From the NCBI GenBank assembly GCA_030560485.1, contig JAKTTS010000047.1, positions 1 through 50,447 of the forward strand: a DNA stretch of 50,447 bases, read 5' to 3'. Below the pieces are notes generated by a model that saw nothing but the letters and a program-made list of their open reading frames with translations, had not been told where the DNA came from and searched no databases. Source of the stretch: Ascoidea tarda (nom. inval.). Lineage: Eukaryota > Ascomycota > Saccharomycetes > Ascoideales > Ascoideaceae. The position numbers were made by a program, and so were the translations under genes. Each line of letters starts with the position of its first letter. Position 1 is the first letter of the stretch. Positions 19,686 through 30,021 of this stretch are shown one piece after another.

Positions 19686-20339
19686 ATGTCTAAAATCACC
19701 AAAGCCACTGTTCGTGAAAACGTTCAATCCATTCTTGAGTTTTCTCAAAAAACCAAGAAGAGAAATTTCTTAGAAACTGTTGAATTGCAAGTTGGTCTTA
19801 AGAACTATGATCCTCAAAGAGATAAGCGTTTCTCTGGTACTCTTAAATTGCCACAAGTTCCAAGACCAAACATGACCGTCTGTATCTTTGGTGATGCTTT
19901 CGATGTTGATAGAGCTAAATCCTTAGGTGTTGATGCCATGTCTGTCGATGATTTAAAAAAATTAAACAAAAACAAAAAGCTAATTAAAAAATTAGCCAAA
20001 AAGTACAACGCTTTCATTGCTTCTGAAGTTTTAATTAAACAAGTTCCAAGATTATTAGGTCCTCAATTATCCAAAGCTGGTAAGTTCCCAACCCCAGTCT
20101 CTCATAATGATGATTTAAACACCAAAGTCAACGATGTTAAATCCACCATTAAATTTCAATTGAAGAAAGTTCTATGTTTGGCTGTTGCCGTTGGTAATGT
20201 TGAAATGGATGAAGATGTCTTGGTTGACCAAATCATGATGGCTTGTAACTTCTTGGTCTCTTTATTGAAGAAACATTGGCAAAACGTTGGATCCTTAGTT
20301 ATCAAATCAACCATGGGTCCAGCCCAAAGAATTTATTAA
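19686..20339 (+). CDS. RPL1: 60S ribosomal protein L1 (uL1)
   Basis: 217 aa, the same length as S. cerevisiae Rpl1. Forms the L1 stalk of the large subunit, which contacts the E-site tRNA. Nearly every conserved block is present: [137 protein letters not shown] and [20 protein letters not shown]. The gene is intronless. The codon bias is that of a highly expressed gene. Confidence 0.99.
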   Translation: MSKITKATVRENVQSILEFSQKTKKRNFLETVELQVGLKNYDPQRDKRFSGTLKLPQVPRPNMTVCIFGDAFDVDRAKSLGVDAMSVDDLKKLNKNKKLIKKLAKKYNAFIASEVLIKQVPRLLGPQLSKAGKFPTPVSHNDDLNTKVNDVKSTIKFQLKKVLCLAVAVGNVEMDEDVLVDQIMMACNFLVSLLKKHWQNVGSLVIKSTMGPAQRIY

Positions 20340-20482
20340 GTTATCTTCTTTCGTATTTTACATATTTATGTATATTAATCTAATCTCATAAATCAATATG
20401 TAAGTTGTTATGCCAATTAATATGTATTTTATTATTTGAGCCCTATTTCATTTATTTACATTATTTTTCTAAATTATTCAAT

Positions 20483-22900
20483 TCATAATTCATAGTTTGG
20501 AAAATCATACAAATGCATCAATAACATCTCAGGTGTAATCATTTCTTCTTCCAACTCCTCATCGTAGAAATTATTCACACAAATCTCATCTGCCGAACTA
20601 ATATCTTCCAAACTATACTCATACTCTTCCTTATAAAAATCTTCTTTCTGAAAAGTGCTGTTGCTTGCTAGAATTGTATCTCTATTTCCATTTCCATTTC
20701 CATTTCCATTTCCATTTCTATTTCCATTTCTATTTCTATTTTTATTTCTATTTCTATTTTGCTTTTTCTCAGCATTGGCCCGTTTCAATCTTTTCAATCC
20801 TTCTACCCTTTTTCTATATTTCTTTTTGATTTGTTTCTCTGCATTCTTCAAATCTTTCCTTCTCTGAATATATTTCTTAGCAACACTATCTCGGGCCAAA
20901 TTTGGCCGATTAAACGTTGAAAAATATGTCAATAAAATATTCTCTTGATTCAAAGATTCTTTTAAATCATCTTCATCTATCAATTCGCTTTCTTTACGGA
21001 AAAGTGCCCCAGCGATTTTATTATCAATGAAAAATGTTTTATCATCCACAATAAAATTATCCTCTTTTTCCTCTCCTTCCTCATCAAATACTTCGCTTAT
21101 ACTTCTTTTTTTACGTTTCTGTTCTCCAAAAAACCAAATTGAATTTCCAGAAGCTTCATTTGACTGAGGAAACTTGTCATTTCCTTCATCAAGTTGTAAA
21201 GTTAAATTAGATTCAAATGCCCTTCTATTGGATTTATCAAGCCTGTTTATATCAATTACTGTAGTTTCATCAATTTCTAACTCAGGTTCTGATTCAAATT
21301 CACTTTCAAAGTTCAGTTCAAACTCAGATGTCTCTAATGTTGGATCAATATAAAGTGACGGGTTATCTTTCAACTCAAAACTTTCTAATCTTATTTTTTT
21401 CAAGCGTTTTACTTGGTCTTCACCTTTTGTAATAATCCCCAGAATTGTATCTTTTATGGCCGAATTTTTATTCACGAATGGACTAGGAACCACCAGGTTT
21501 CTTTTGTTATTATCAGAATTAATGTCATTTAAATTACTTATCTGAGCACTACCTTTTTGTTTTAAATTATCATGAACTATTTTGGAGGAGTTCGAAATAA
21601 AAGATAAATCTGACATTAAACCATTTAAACGAAAACTCTTTCTTTCCCCAACCGAAAACCAACTTGAACTTTCAAATTGTTCAGTTGTCATTGGTTTATT
21701 CTTGTTTCCTTTCACATTTAAATTCAAATTTCTTTTTAAATATTTCCAATAATTATTCAAATAAATTGGTTCAATGTCATCAATTTGAATATTTAATTTT
21801 TCGCAATTAGTCTGATGATTCTTTAATCTCGGAAGTAAATCTAATTCATAAATACAATTATAGATATCTCTTTGACTCATTTTAAATGATAAACCTTTTT
21901 CTTTTTCTTTTTCTGTTTCTTCTTTAGCTCCAAATTCAAAGTCTTTTCGAGATAATTCTGTCAAAGATAGCTGATTATCGTTTTTCCATAGTTTTAATAA
22001 TTTTGTTTGTATTACTTGTGAAATAATCGAGTAAACTTTTTTGGTTATAATTTCTATCAAAAAATTGTAGCAGCTACTCGTTAACTTTGGATATTGATTA
22101 TCTTTCACGAAAACCTTGTAATCCTTTAGTTCTTTCAAATTGTTTTGCATGTAGAGTTTTTTAGTTAAAATTTCCAAGTTTTGCACAATTAACAAACCAT
22201 TTTCTTCTATATTCGATGACAGAGCCTTTTTGTTTTCATAAGTAATAATACATGAAGCTTGATTTTCTTCCAAATCAATAAAAGCTTCAGACATTTCATA
22301 GGCAATTGGCATTTGATTATATTTGATCAATTTTTTGAACACTGTTTTTCTGCTTTTATACATTTTCAAATCATTTTTTAGCAACGTATAGTAACAAATA
22401 ATTTCAGATTCAGATTTATTGGGCAAATGCGTTTTAATCATGTCTAGATTATGAATGGAATATCTCGAAAGATAATGAAAAAAAAGCTCTTTTTCTTCTG
22501 GACTCCACAAAGTGCCTCCATCATAATTGTTGGCATCAATTAAATATTTTGAATCAATTTTTTGACTTGCATTGATTTTAACTAATGAAAATTTAAGCTT
22601 CTTGTCAATGTTCGAATGTTTAATTGGATTGAATATATCAAGAATCTGTTTATTGTAGAAGTCAAAGTAATTTCTATTTACTCTAAGCACATTTCTTGTT
22701 TTTTTTTCTCCTATGGTTGTGGTTTTGCTGGGTTCCAAATGAACTAACGACACATTACTTCTCTCTGTTGCATCATTTTCCCCAGATTCATCTGACTGAT
22801 AAACGAAATCTTCAGAGCCACTGTTTTCTAAATCTTCTTCATTTGTTTCAATATCTTGTAAATCACCAGCAGAGTCACTAGGTTGATCCAAAGGTTTCAT
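20483..22900 (-). CDS. RRN5: Rrn5-like subunit of the RNA polymerase I upstream activation factor
   Basis: 805 aa from the ATG at 22900, over twice the 363 aa of S. cerevisiae Rrn5. Rrn5 is part of UAF, bound at the rDNA upstream element. Seen: an acidic N terminus (to about 60), then the SANT-like block LWSPEEKELFFHYLSRYSIH, HLPNKSESEIICYYTLLK, a basic linker and MPIAYEMSEAFIDLE. This order and wording match Rrn5 (EEKNTFFWCLSRYSIH and PIAYEMS, recalled), which makes the assignment good despite the size difference. The C-terminal half has acidic tracts, a basic region and an Asn-Arg/Asn-Gly dipeptide repeat encoded by a hexanucleotide repeat (20683-20760), ending in an acidic tail. The in-frame extension upstream of 22900 lacks an ATG. 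Confidence 0.85.
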   Translation of the reverse strand: MKPLDQPSDSAGDLQDIETNEEDLENSGSEDFVYQSDESGENDATERSNVSLVHLEPSKTTTIGEKKTRNVLRVNRNYFDFYNKQILDIFNPIKHSNIDKKLKFSLVKINASQKIDSKYLIDANNYDGGTLWSPEEKELFFHYLSRYSIHNLDMIKTHLPNKSESEIICYYTLLKNDLKMYKSRKTVFKKLIKYNQMPIAYEMSEAFIDLEENQASCIITYENKKALSSNIEENGLLIVQNLEILTKKLYMQNNLKELKDYKVFVKDNQYPKLTSSCYNFLIEIITKKVYSIISQVIQTKLLKLWKNDNQLSLTELSRKDFEFGAKEETEKEKEKGLSFKMSQRDIYNCIYELDLLPRLKNHQTNCEKLNIQIDDIEPIYLNNYWKYLKRNLNLNVKGNKNKPMTTEQFESSSWFSVGERKSFRLNGLMSDLSFISNSSKIVHDNLKQKGSAQISNLNDINSDNNKRNLVVPSPFVNKNSAIKDTILGIITKGEDQVKRLKKIRLESFELKDNPSLYIDPTLETSEFELNFESEFESEPELEIDETTVIDINRLDKSNRRAFESNLTLQLDEGNDKFPQSNEASGNSIWFFGEQKRKKRSISEVFDEEGEEKEDNFIVDDKTFFIDNKIAGALFRKESELIDEDDLKESLNQENILLTYFSTFNRPNLARDSVAKKYIQRRKDLKNAEKQIKKKYRKRVEGLKRLKRANAEKKQNRNRNKNRNRNGNRNGNGNGNGNGNRDTILASNSTFQKEDFYKEEYEYSLEDISSADEICVNNFYDEELEEEMITPEMLLMHLYDFPNYEL
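20683..20760. repeat. Degenerate hexanucleotide repeat (TTTCCA/TTTCTA) inside RRN5
   Basis: About 13 six-base units with C/T variation. Read on the minus strand it encodes Asn-Gly and Asn-Arg/Lys dipeptides near the C terminus of the Rrn5-like protein. The gradient from uniform to varied units suggests growth at one end. Confidence 0.9.
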
Positions 22901-23201
22901 TATCGAAAACAGAAAGCAGATCTCCAGCTGTTTTGTCTCTAGATCATTTTTCTCTATCAAAATTGTGCTGCTGTTTGAGTTCCGCTTTTTTTTTGGCGCT
23001 AGGTTTTGAATTTATCAGGATGATTATGTTTATTCAGAATGATGAGGTATTATACAAAACAAAAATTTAATGAAAAAGATATTAAAAAAAAGAAAAAAAA
23101 GAAAAAAAAGAAAAAAAAGAAAAAAAAACAAATAAAAACGTAAATCCTAAAAAATCTTTTTATTAGAATAGCATTCCATTAACAGATCATTTAAATATAA
23201 C
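22901..23201. other. RRN5 promoter and NOP1 3' region with phased A-tract
   Basis: 301 bp between two minus-strand genes. It is dominated at 23083-23128 by runs of eight A separated by single G bases at 23092, 23101, 23110 and 23119, a 9-bp period. On the minus strand this is an oligo(dT) tract upstream of RRN5. Such poly(dA:dT) tracts exclude nucleosomes in yeast promoters and can also hold 3'-end signals. Confidence 0.7.
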
Positions 23202-24164
23202 TTAGCTACTACGCATGTAACATCCAACTACTATACAATGATCTCTTTCATAAGGCTCTAAAGTCAATTGTTCAAGGGGTTTTATACGTTCTTCTCTCAA
23301 TTTTTGAACTTCTCTAGCAAAGACTACTTCAGCAGCAACAGTTGAATCGATACAGTTGGCCTTGATGGAAATGATAACACCACCTTGGTCTTTGAGGAAT
23401 AAATGAGAATTCAAGGCAATAATACGGGCTTGATCAGGCTGAGCAACATCAGCAAATACTGCATCAACCATTCCCATAAGCATTCTGTATTTTTGAGGAT
23501 GACGAGCATCTTCAATGATGGGTATAATGTTAGGTCTCTTTTTAGCCATATTAATCAATTCTCTTCCAGGTCTATGAGCAAACTCTACAGCATATACTAA
23601 ACCTTCGGGCCCAACGATATCCGAAACATGAGAAACTGAGGTACCTGAAGCAGCACCGAGATATAAGATTTTTTTTCCAGGGGCAATGAATAAATCATCT
23701 AAACCACCCATGATACCTGCAGCCAATTTGGATCTGAAAGGATTCCAGACCCTATATTCAATTTTGGTTGGTGGAACACCTTCCTGAGTCGAAGGTTGTT
23801 CAACTTGTATTCTTTTTTCTCCATAAACACTTTCACCTGGAGCAAAATTTTTAGTAACTAACAAATCCTCTTTACCTTTTGCGACATAAACACCGTCATG
23901 ACGATGAGGTTGAATAACTACTTTGGCACCTCCACGAGCTCCACCACGACCTCCACGAGCTCCACCACGACCTCCTCGAGCTCCACCTCTAGAGCCTCCT
24001 CTAGGGCCTCCTCTAGGGCCTCCTCTTGATGATCCTCCACGACCACCTCTGGATCCACCCCTGGAGCCTCCTCTGCTGCCAGAACCACCTCTGCTGCCGA
24101 AGCCACCTCTGCTTCCGAAGCCGCCTCTGGAACCTCCACGGCCACCTCTCTGTTCAAAACCCAT
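23202..24164 (-). CDS. NOP1: Fibrillarin, box C/D snoRNP 2'-O-methyltransferase
   Basis: 320 aa (327 in S. cerevisiae). Nucleolar methyltransferase acting on rRNA guided by C/D snoRNAs; related work also shows glutamine methylation of histone H2A. Seen: an N-terminal Gly/Arg-rich domain of about 80 residues built of RGG and SRGG units, then [39 protein letters not shown], the SAM-binding [70 protein letters not shown] and the C-terminal [20 protein letters not shown]. All blocks are intact. The start is the ATG at 24164 directly before the GAR domain. An RRPE-like TGAAAATTTT lies about 42 bp upstream. Confidence 0.98.
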   Translation of the reverse strand: MGFEQRGGRGGSRGGFGSRGGFGSRGGSGSRGGSRGGSRGGRGGSSRGGPRGGPRGGSRGGARGGRGGARGGRGGARGGAKVVIQPHRHDGVYVAKGKEDLLVTKNFAPGESVYGEKRIQVEQPSTQEGVPPTKIEYRVWNPFRSKLAAGIMGGLDDLFIAPGKKILYLGAASGTSVSHVSDIVGPEGLVYAVEFAHRPGRELINMAKKRPNIIPIIEDARHPQKYRMLMGMVDAVFADVAQPDQARIIALNSHLFLKDQGGVIISIKANCIDSTVAAEVVFAREVQKLREERIKPLEQLTLEPYERDHCIVVGCYMRSS

Positions 24165-24641
24165 TGTTATGATAAATTATGAGTGAAATTGAGTAGCTAT
24201 AGGTTTGAAAATTTTAGAAATTTTGCAAACAAAAATAAAGTTGATGCTATTTATGGAGAATCCTAATTATTCAGATCTGAATTGGAAATTGTAGCAAATG
24301 ACTTGAAACCAGATTGGATTATTCGATTACAACAAAAGTTATAATTCGGTCAATATAATTCAAATTTAAGCCCAAGTTGTTGGTTAAAGATTGAAGAATT
24401 GTTACTGAATTGGATTATTATCTTGGAGAGATAAATGAAAATTTTCAGTCTTTGGTTGAAAAATGAAAAATTCCACTAAAAAAAATTATCATGTGCTCGT
24501 AACCGGGTTATCAAGCAGACGAACGCTCTTAAGAACGTGTTTGCTAGAGATTTATTAGAGGTGGAAGTGTTCGTTTATTGTTATCTAAGATTTAAATTCT
24601 ACAAGAGAGAGAGAGAATAGATTTGCCAGAAAGATTAATAT
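24165..24641. other. NOP1 promoter and SPE1 3' region
   Basis: 477 bp. Near NOP1 are TGAAAATTTT (24206-24215) and further A/T blocks of RRPE type. At 24500-24510 TAACC-G-GGTTA is a perfect 11-bp dyad, in a GC-richer patch (24490-24545), reminiscent of but not matching the Reb1 site. A (GA) run lies just after SPE1 at 24605-24618. No gene is supported. Confidence 0.6.
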
Positions 24642-26087
24642 TCAATACTCAAAATTGAATGCAATGTTCTCAGAGCAGACATAAGTGACTTTGGTGTTTC
24701 TTTCAAAACCATTGAAACCAGTGGTAGCACACAAAGTGTAGGCACCAAGGTCGTTGAAATATAACCAGTCTTCAACTTGAACAGGATAGTTTAATGTGGC
24801 ATCTTTATCGATGCAGTCCAATCCATCGCATGTGGGACCCCAGATAGAGACATTGTATTTTCCAGTGGACTTGTTATTATTCTGTGAGCCAGAAAGGTTT
24901 TCTTCATCAAAATAAACAAAGTCGCCATTGTTTGTTGCAACCTTAGTAAAAGGGTTTTGGTGATCGTATAAGATGCAGTTCATATTTCCATAAACACCAT
25001 CGTTAATGTAAAGCATAGTTTTATCATGGTGAGAGTTCTGGTGATTTCCTCTTTTGCCAATAACATTCGCAACCAAAGTGAAAGCTGTTGCAACAAAATA
25101 TCTTCCGGGTTCAGCAATAAATTTAACTCCTAAAGATTCAGGAAAATATTTATCTAAGGAATAGTTTAATAGTTCGCAAGATTCGTCAAATGTGTCCTTT
25201 GAGAAACCTCCTCCGACGTCCAAGATGTTCATATTGTGTTTAGAAAAGCCATAACTCCAAGCTAGTTCAAAGATTTCTCTACAATTCTTTATTGAATTAT
25301 AGAAGGAGTTAACATCATTTGTACCAGAGCCAATATGAAATGCTAAACCAGCCAAGTTTAAGTTCAATTCTTTGCATTTAAGAACCAAAGAGCTAATAGT
25401 TTTCAGGTCCAAATCACAACCGAATTTTGAAGATAAACGGCATTGAGCGAACTCATCATCAGTTTTAATTCTTAATAAGATTTTTGAATTTGGATGATTT
25501 TTCTTGATTTTGTACAATTCATCAATGTTATCAAAGGTCATCAAGTCGACTTGGTTATTGTTTGCATACTGAATGAAAGAATTGTTTTTAATGGTATTAG
25601 CATAAATGATTCTATTGGGATTAATATTGTTATTTAAGATAATTTTGATTTCATTTTTCGAAGCGCAATCAAAATTAGCCCCTAAAATCGATAAGAATTT
25701 TATAACTGTCAAGTCATTGTTACATTTAATAGCGTAATGAGGTTGGATTCTTGGTAGTTTTAATTTCCAATTAATAAATAAACGGTAAATTTCACCTAAA
25801 TCGCAAACAAAAAATGGAGATTCAGAATCATAATCATTGTTATCATTATTGTTGTTATTTTCAATAAAATCAAGTTGAGATAAATGATTTTGAATTGCTT
25901 GACCAACGATATTTCTTGATTTTTTGATATTTTCAATACTTGAGGGATTAAGTTGATTACTATTGTTATTAATCTTAGATTTAATATCGTTTTTCAAGTG
26001 GTTTGAAATTTTGATTTCATTAATTTCATTAATATTTCTAATTGAATTTGAATAATCAACCAAAACTGGGAAATCACCTTGAGTCAT
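24642..26087 (-). CDS. SPE1: Ornithine decarboxylase
   Basis: 481 aa (466 in S. cerevisiae). PLP-dependent conversion of ornithine to putrescine, first step of polyamine synthesis; a homodimer with shared active sites. Seen: LPRIQPHYAIKCNNDLTVIK with the PLP lysine at about residue 121, GANFDCASKNEIKIIL, RIIYANTIK, LAGLAFHIGSGTND, NMNILDVGGGFSKDTF, FIAEPGRYFVATAFTLVANV, and WGPTCDGLDCIDKD with the active-site Cys at about 420, then DWLYFNDLGAYT and FNGF. The N-terminal 95 residues are Asn/Ile/Ser-rich and contain an Asn-Asp tract. The ATG at 26087 (MTQGDFPVLVD) is chosen because the longer frame has no upstream ATG. The N-terminal region, degradation-linked in S. cerevisiae through antizyme, is not conserved enough to judge. 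Confidence 0.96.
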   Translation of the reverse strand: MTQGDFPVLVDYSNSIRNINEINEIKISNHLKNDIKSKINNNSNQLNPSSIENIKKSRNIVGQAIQNHLSQLDFIENNNNNDNNDYDSESPFFVCDLGEIYRLFINWKLKLPRIQPHYAIKCNNDLTVIKFLSILGANFDCASKNEIKIILNNNINPNRIIYANTIKNNSFIQYANNNQVDLMTFDNIDELYKIKKNHPNSKILLRIKTDDEFAQCRLSSKFGCDLDLKTISSLVLKCKELNLNLAGLAFHIGSGTNDVNSFYNSIKNCREIFELAWSYGFSKHNMNILDVGGGFSKDTFDESCELLNYSLDKYFPESLGVKFIAEPGRYFVATAFTLVANVIGKRGNHQNSHHDKTMLYINDGVYGNMNCILYDHQNPFTKVATNNGDFVYFDEENLSGSQNNNKSTGKYNVSIWGPTCDGLDCIDKDATLNYPVQVEDWLYFNDLGAYTLCATTGFNGFERNTKVTYVCSENIAFNFEY

Positions 26088-27010
26088 TTTATATTCCAAT
26101 TAAAAAAACCAAAAAATTAAGTTTAATAATTTAATAATTATAAAGACCAACAAACAAAAAAAAGGATTCAATAATAGAGATCACACTGAAGCAGATCTTT
26201 GACTGAGACAATGATTAGGTAGAGAAGAAAATAATAAAAAAAATAAAAAGACAATTTTGGTAGGATTCTCAACTTATATAAGAACTATGGAGGATTGTAA
26301 GAGATGTTACGCAAAGAACTTTAGAATTGTAGCGAGTCTAAAGAGCGGTCTGATAACTGAAGGCATAAGAGCTTTATTGAAATTAATATTGATAAGAAGT
26401 AGCTTATTCTCGTTGATAAATGATTAAAAAAAAAGAAGAAAAAAAAAATTGAAAGAAAAAAAGCCATAGTCGTAAAAAAAATCCATAGGTTTCCGATGAG
26501 ACGGATGTTGAAGTGAAAAAAATCTGAAAAAATTAAGAACATTGGCCAAAATAACAGAGAACTCTGAGGCCAGCAAGAAGTGACAAGAGAAACAAACAAG
26601 GTAGAACCACAGGCAGCTGGGTCCACTATTTCCTGTTGTTTGGTTAGTTTGAGCAGAATCATCAAGACTATTCAGCCCTTTTCAGAAGAAAGCAATCAAC
26701 AAACACATAGCACTCCAAGCCTGCGAGCATGAGTCGAATAGCAGTATTTTGGTCAACTTCTTGAGAAAACCACGATCAGCCGTGCAGGTTAGCGCTTTTT
26801 GCGTGGAAGAGGCAATGTAGTAGTGTATAACATAACGTGTACATAAAAATGGACAGTAAAATGCACCTCGGAAATCAGAGTCACCCGGCTGTGTGTAGAG
26901 AAGGGTAACTGCATTTTCGGGGTGGAAAAAATGAGCTTCGTTTGTTGAGTTTTTCTCGAGCCTTTTCAGCTTCTCCAACTTCTTCAGCACTGCGTCCTCT
27001 GCTTCCTACA
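26088..27010. other. Divergent SPE1-MRPL33 promoter region
   Basis: 923 bp. The SPE1 side is AT-rich with poly-A runs; a GC-richer stretch covers about 26690-26900. A six-codon ORF with its own ATG precedes MRPL33. No ORF here has family resemblance; the longer open stretches on minus use non-ATG starts. Confidence 0.65.
26931..26948 (+). promoter_or_regulatory. Short upstream ORF (MSFVC) before MRPL33
   Basis: ATG AGC TTC GTT TGT TGA, followed 62 bp later by the MRPL33 start. If the transcript begins upstream of 26931, the first AUG met by ribosomes is this one. The transcript start is unknown, so it may simply lie outside the mRNA. Confidence 0.35.
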
Positions 27011-27274
27011 ATGAGTGTTCCTCGACTATACTACAAAATAACGCAGACAAGGTCTGCTATTGCTTTGCCTAAGCATTACAAATCCATCTTGAACTATCTT
27101 GGGTTGAAAAGAAAAGGTCGTGTGGTGTACAGAAGGGTGTCTCCGATGATCGCTGGTTCTATTGCTGCTGTTAAAGAATTAGTCCAAGTAGAACTATCCG
27201 AAAAGAAACTCACCAAAGCTGAGATCAGAGATGCCAAAAGACCCAAATTAGGTTTTGTCATTGAGAAAGACTGA
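27011..27274 (+). CDS. MRPL33: Mitochondrial large-subunit ribosomal protein (uL30m)
   Basis: 87 aa (86 in S. cerevisiae). A component of the mitochondrial 54S subunit. Seen: YYKITQTRSAIALPKHYKSI, then LGLKRKGRVVYRRVSP, MIAGSIAAVKELVQVEL and a Lys-rich end LGFVIEKD. These match the L30 fold with the K-SI-x2-LGL-x2-RG-x-VY pattern. The ATG at 27011 (MSVPRLYY) gives the family length; in-frame sequence upstream has no ATG, although a 23-residue extension would be Ser/Arg/Pro-rich. No cleavable presequence is apparent, as for the S. cerevisiae protein. Confidence 0.93.
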   Translation: MSVPRLYYKITQTRSAIALPKHYKSILNYLGLKRKGRVVYRRVSPMIAGSIAAVKELVQVELSEKKLTKAEIRDAKRPKLGFVIEKD

Positions 27275-28683
27275 TTTCACGAATTCTGTTCAAAGTTACT
27301 TTATTTTGTATATATGTCCCTGCTATCACTATTCCTTTCAATAGCGTTTGTCAGTTACTTCTATGAAATTGGAATATAATATAATAAAAATTAGAAACCA
27401 TTTTTATTTTCAAAGACAAGTAACAGGAACGTTCAATTATTTTTTCAAAATCGAAGTGCTATCTAAAAAATAGAGAGTCAATTGAAACTGTACTATTACT
27501 ACAATTCCATCTTTCATGAAAATTTGCTTTTTTGAGATTTAATTTACCCAAATATTTGCTACTAAATATTGTTAGCTTTCACCCTATATGAATTTGGGTC
27601 AGTCCAAGATTGCTATATTTTGTATTATCGAAAATTGGAACAACCCAATAAATTAAATTGATTAGTATTTGAATTGAAAATTTATTAATTAGCTCCAAAT
27701 ACTTTTTTTATCATTTTTAAAAGCATTTTTTATTCCAATAATCCAAAATCAACCAAATTTGTAAAAAAAAGATTTGCTTATTTTTGTACTGTTATAGTTT
27801 ATCTTTATCTAATTACGAGTGAGATGATCACTATCCACCCAATATGTTGTGTTTTTCACTAAAAGACTGTAATTGCAAACACTAAAGTAGATGAAGTTTG
27901 AAATAAATGCACTTCGAGTTTATCCGGCTTCTCAAATCCAAATATGAAAATAAAAAACCATCCAGCAACATAGTCGAAATACCAAATTCCTTGTTTTTAA
28001 TAATTTCATTTCTTTTAATAACCGTTCTTGCTGCATTAAATATGCATTATAACATTACTAGGATCTCAGTGCATTAACATGCATTAACCTTTTCAGTCAA
28101 TTGAGTAAACCACAAAAAAAAACCAACCGGTTTTTATTTTCTTATTTGATATTTTTCGAAAAATTATCATTTTATTACCATTATCGCCAACACTTTGCTT
28201 TAATGATTTTCTTTTATCGTCGGTAGAACCGATAATACAAAAACAAAATAATAAGCGTTTTAAAATAATGATTGTAAATTTAAATTTATATAACCGTCAT
28301 ACAAAAGAAATCACTTTTTTTTTTTAATCCGTTGAGGATTTAAATCAGATTTATTATATTTATAAGTATATAAATATCTATAATAGTTAATTTTGAAGAG
28401 AATATAAAAGCCATGACAATAAATAGTAAGATTAGTACTGATATTACAAAAAAATCTAAGTTGAATTATTAAAACAAATAAAAATGACAAAAATGATCAT
28501 CAAGAAAATCATGCTGTTGAACTGAATAAACAAATTTTAAGAAAAAAAAATAACATAAGTAAAGTAAACCAAGTTTCAATAATAATAGTAGTAAGAAAGA
28601 TGCAGTTGATGCAAAAAAATAACAAAAATCGGTTAAAATATATTAATACTGATCAATTTGAAAAAATGATAAGTAGAGGGGCT
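27275..28683. other. 1.4-kb convergent gene-free region between MRPL33 and SAH1
   Basis: Both flanking genes end here, so it holds two 3' UTRs and little else that I can support. It is very AT-rich with many poly-A/T runs. A cluster of four TGCATTA heptamers lies at 28032-28086. No tRNA fold, no C/D or H/ACA snoRNA pattern and no ORF with family resemblance was found. It is longer than most convergent gaps in the window. Confidence 0.6.
28032..28086. repeat. Cluster of four TGCATTA heptamers
   Basis: Copies at 28032-28038, 28043-28049, 28070-28076 and 28080-28086, all on the same strand. The last two lie in TGCATTAACATGCATTAACC. Function unknown. Confidence 0.85.
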
Positions 28684-30021
28684 CTAATAACGGTAAGTGT
28701 CTGGTTTGAATGGACCTTCGGCTGGAACACCCAAGTAGTCACTTTGTTTAGTGGTTAATTTGGTTAATCTGGCTCCTAAATGATCCAAGTGTAATCTGGC
28801 AACAGTTTCATCCAAAATTTTAGGTAAAACATAAACGTCGACATCAAATGGACCAGTTTTTTCAAATTCAACAAATTTTTCTCTAAACTCTCTGTTATTA
28901 GCATTAAATAAAGCAATTTGAGCTAAAACTTGATTACTGAAAGAACAGGACATGACAAATGAAGAGTGACCAGTACCACAACCAAGGTTGACCAATCTAC
29001 CTTCAGCTAATAAGATAACATGTTTACCAGATTCTAAAAGATAACGATCAACTTGTGGTTTGATGTTAACGTGTTCAACATTATTTTCTTTAATCCAAGC
29101 AACATCAATTTCAATATCAAAGTGACCAATGTTACAAACAATTGCATCTTCAGGCATTTTTAAAAAGTGTTCTGCAGTGATAATATCTCTGCAACCAGTA
29201 GTTGTGACAAAAATTTGACCAATTGAGGTAACTTCTTCCAATGGAGAAACTTGATAACCAGAAACAGCAGCTTGCAAAGCATTGATTGGGTCAATTTCAG
29301 TGACGATGACTCTAGCTCCCATACCTCTAAGAGCCATGGCACAACCTTTACCAACATCACCAAAACCACAAACAACGGCGACTTTACCGGCAATCATGAC
29401 GTCAGTTGCTCTTTTGATACCATCGATTAAAGATTCTCTGCAACCGTATAAATTATCAAATTTAGATTTGGTACATGAATCATTGACGTTAATGGCAGGG
29501 ACTTTTAATTTACCATCCTTGACCATCTTGTATAAATGGTGAACCCCAGTGGTGGTTTCTTCAGATAAACCATAACAACCTTCTAACATTTCGGGGTATT
29601 TTTCATGAACGAGAGAAGTTAAATCTCCACCATCATCCAAGATCAAGTTCAATTTCTTTCCATCTTTGAAGGAGAAAAGTTGTTGTTCAATACACCAAAG
29701 GTATTCTTCTTCAGTCTCACCCTTCCAGGCAAAAACTGGAACACCAGTGGCAGCAATTGCTGCTGCTGCGTGATCTTGAGTTGAAAAAATGTTACAAGAG
29801 GTCCAGGTAACTTCGGCACCTAAAGCAACTAAAGTTTCAATTAAGACTGCGGTTTGAATTGTCATATGAAGACAACCAGCAATTCTTGCGCCCTTTAAAG
29901 GTTGAGAAGCAGCGTACTTCTTTCTGATTTCCATCAAACCAGGCATTTCATGTTCGGACAATTCAATTTCCTTTCTACCAAAGGCAGCTAAGGAGATATC
30001 AGCAATTTTGTAGTGGGACAT
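28684..30021 (-). CDS. SAH1: S-adenosyl-L-homocysteine hydrolase
   Basis: 445 aa (449 in S. cerevisiae). NAD-dependent cleavage of S-adenosylhomocysteine to adenosine and homocysteine, which relieves product inhibition of methyltransferases. Seen: [99 protein letters not shown], the NAD-binding [60 protein letters not shown] and the C-terminal [17 protein letters not shown] with the conserved Lys-Tyr tail that reaches the neighbouring subunit. The ATG at 30021 (MSHYKIAD) is the first available. The codon bias is very strong, as expected for an abundant enzyme. Confidence 0.98.
   Translation of the reverse strand: MSHYKIADISLAAFGRKEIELSEHEMPGLMEIRKKYAASQPLKGARIAGCLHMTIQTAVLIETLVALGAEVTWTSCNIFSTQDHAAAAIAATGVPVFAWKGETEEEYLWCIEQQLFSFKDGKKLNLILDDGGDLTSLVHEKYPEMLEGCYGLSEETTTGVHHLYKMVKDGKLKVPAINVNDSCTKSKFDNLYGCRESLIDGIKRATDVMIAGKVAVVCGFGDVGKGCAMALRGMGARVIVTEIDPINALQAAVSGYQVSPLEEVTSIGQIFVTTTGCRDIITAEHFLKMPEDAIVCNIGHFDIEIDVAWIKENNVEHVNIKPQVDRYLLESGKHVILLAEGRLVNLGCGTGHSSFVMSCSFSNQVLAQIALFNANNREFREKFVEFEKTGPFDVDVYVLPKILDETVARLHLDHLGARLTKLTTKQSDYLGVPAEGPFKPDTYRY

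Noticed and set aside
23923-24186. Pro/Ala-rich plus-strand ORF opposite NOP1
   Set aside because: It is the antisense of the Gly/Arg repeat of fibrillarin.
24500-24510. Reb1 site in the NOP1 promoter
   Set aside because: The dyad TAACCGGGTTA has CGGGTTA, not the CGGGTAA core; kept only as an unassigned dyad.
27275-28683. snoRNA or other structured RNA in the convergent gap
   Set aside because: No C/D box pair or H/ACA arrangement could be put together by eye.
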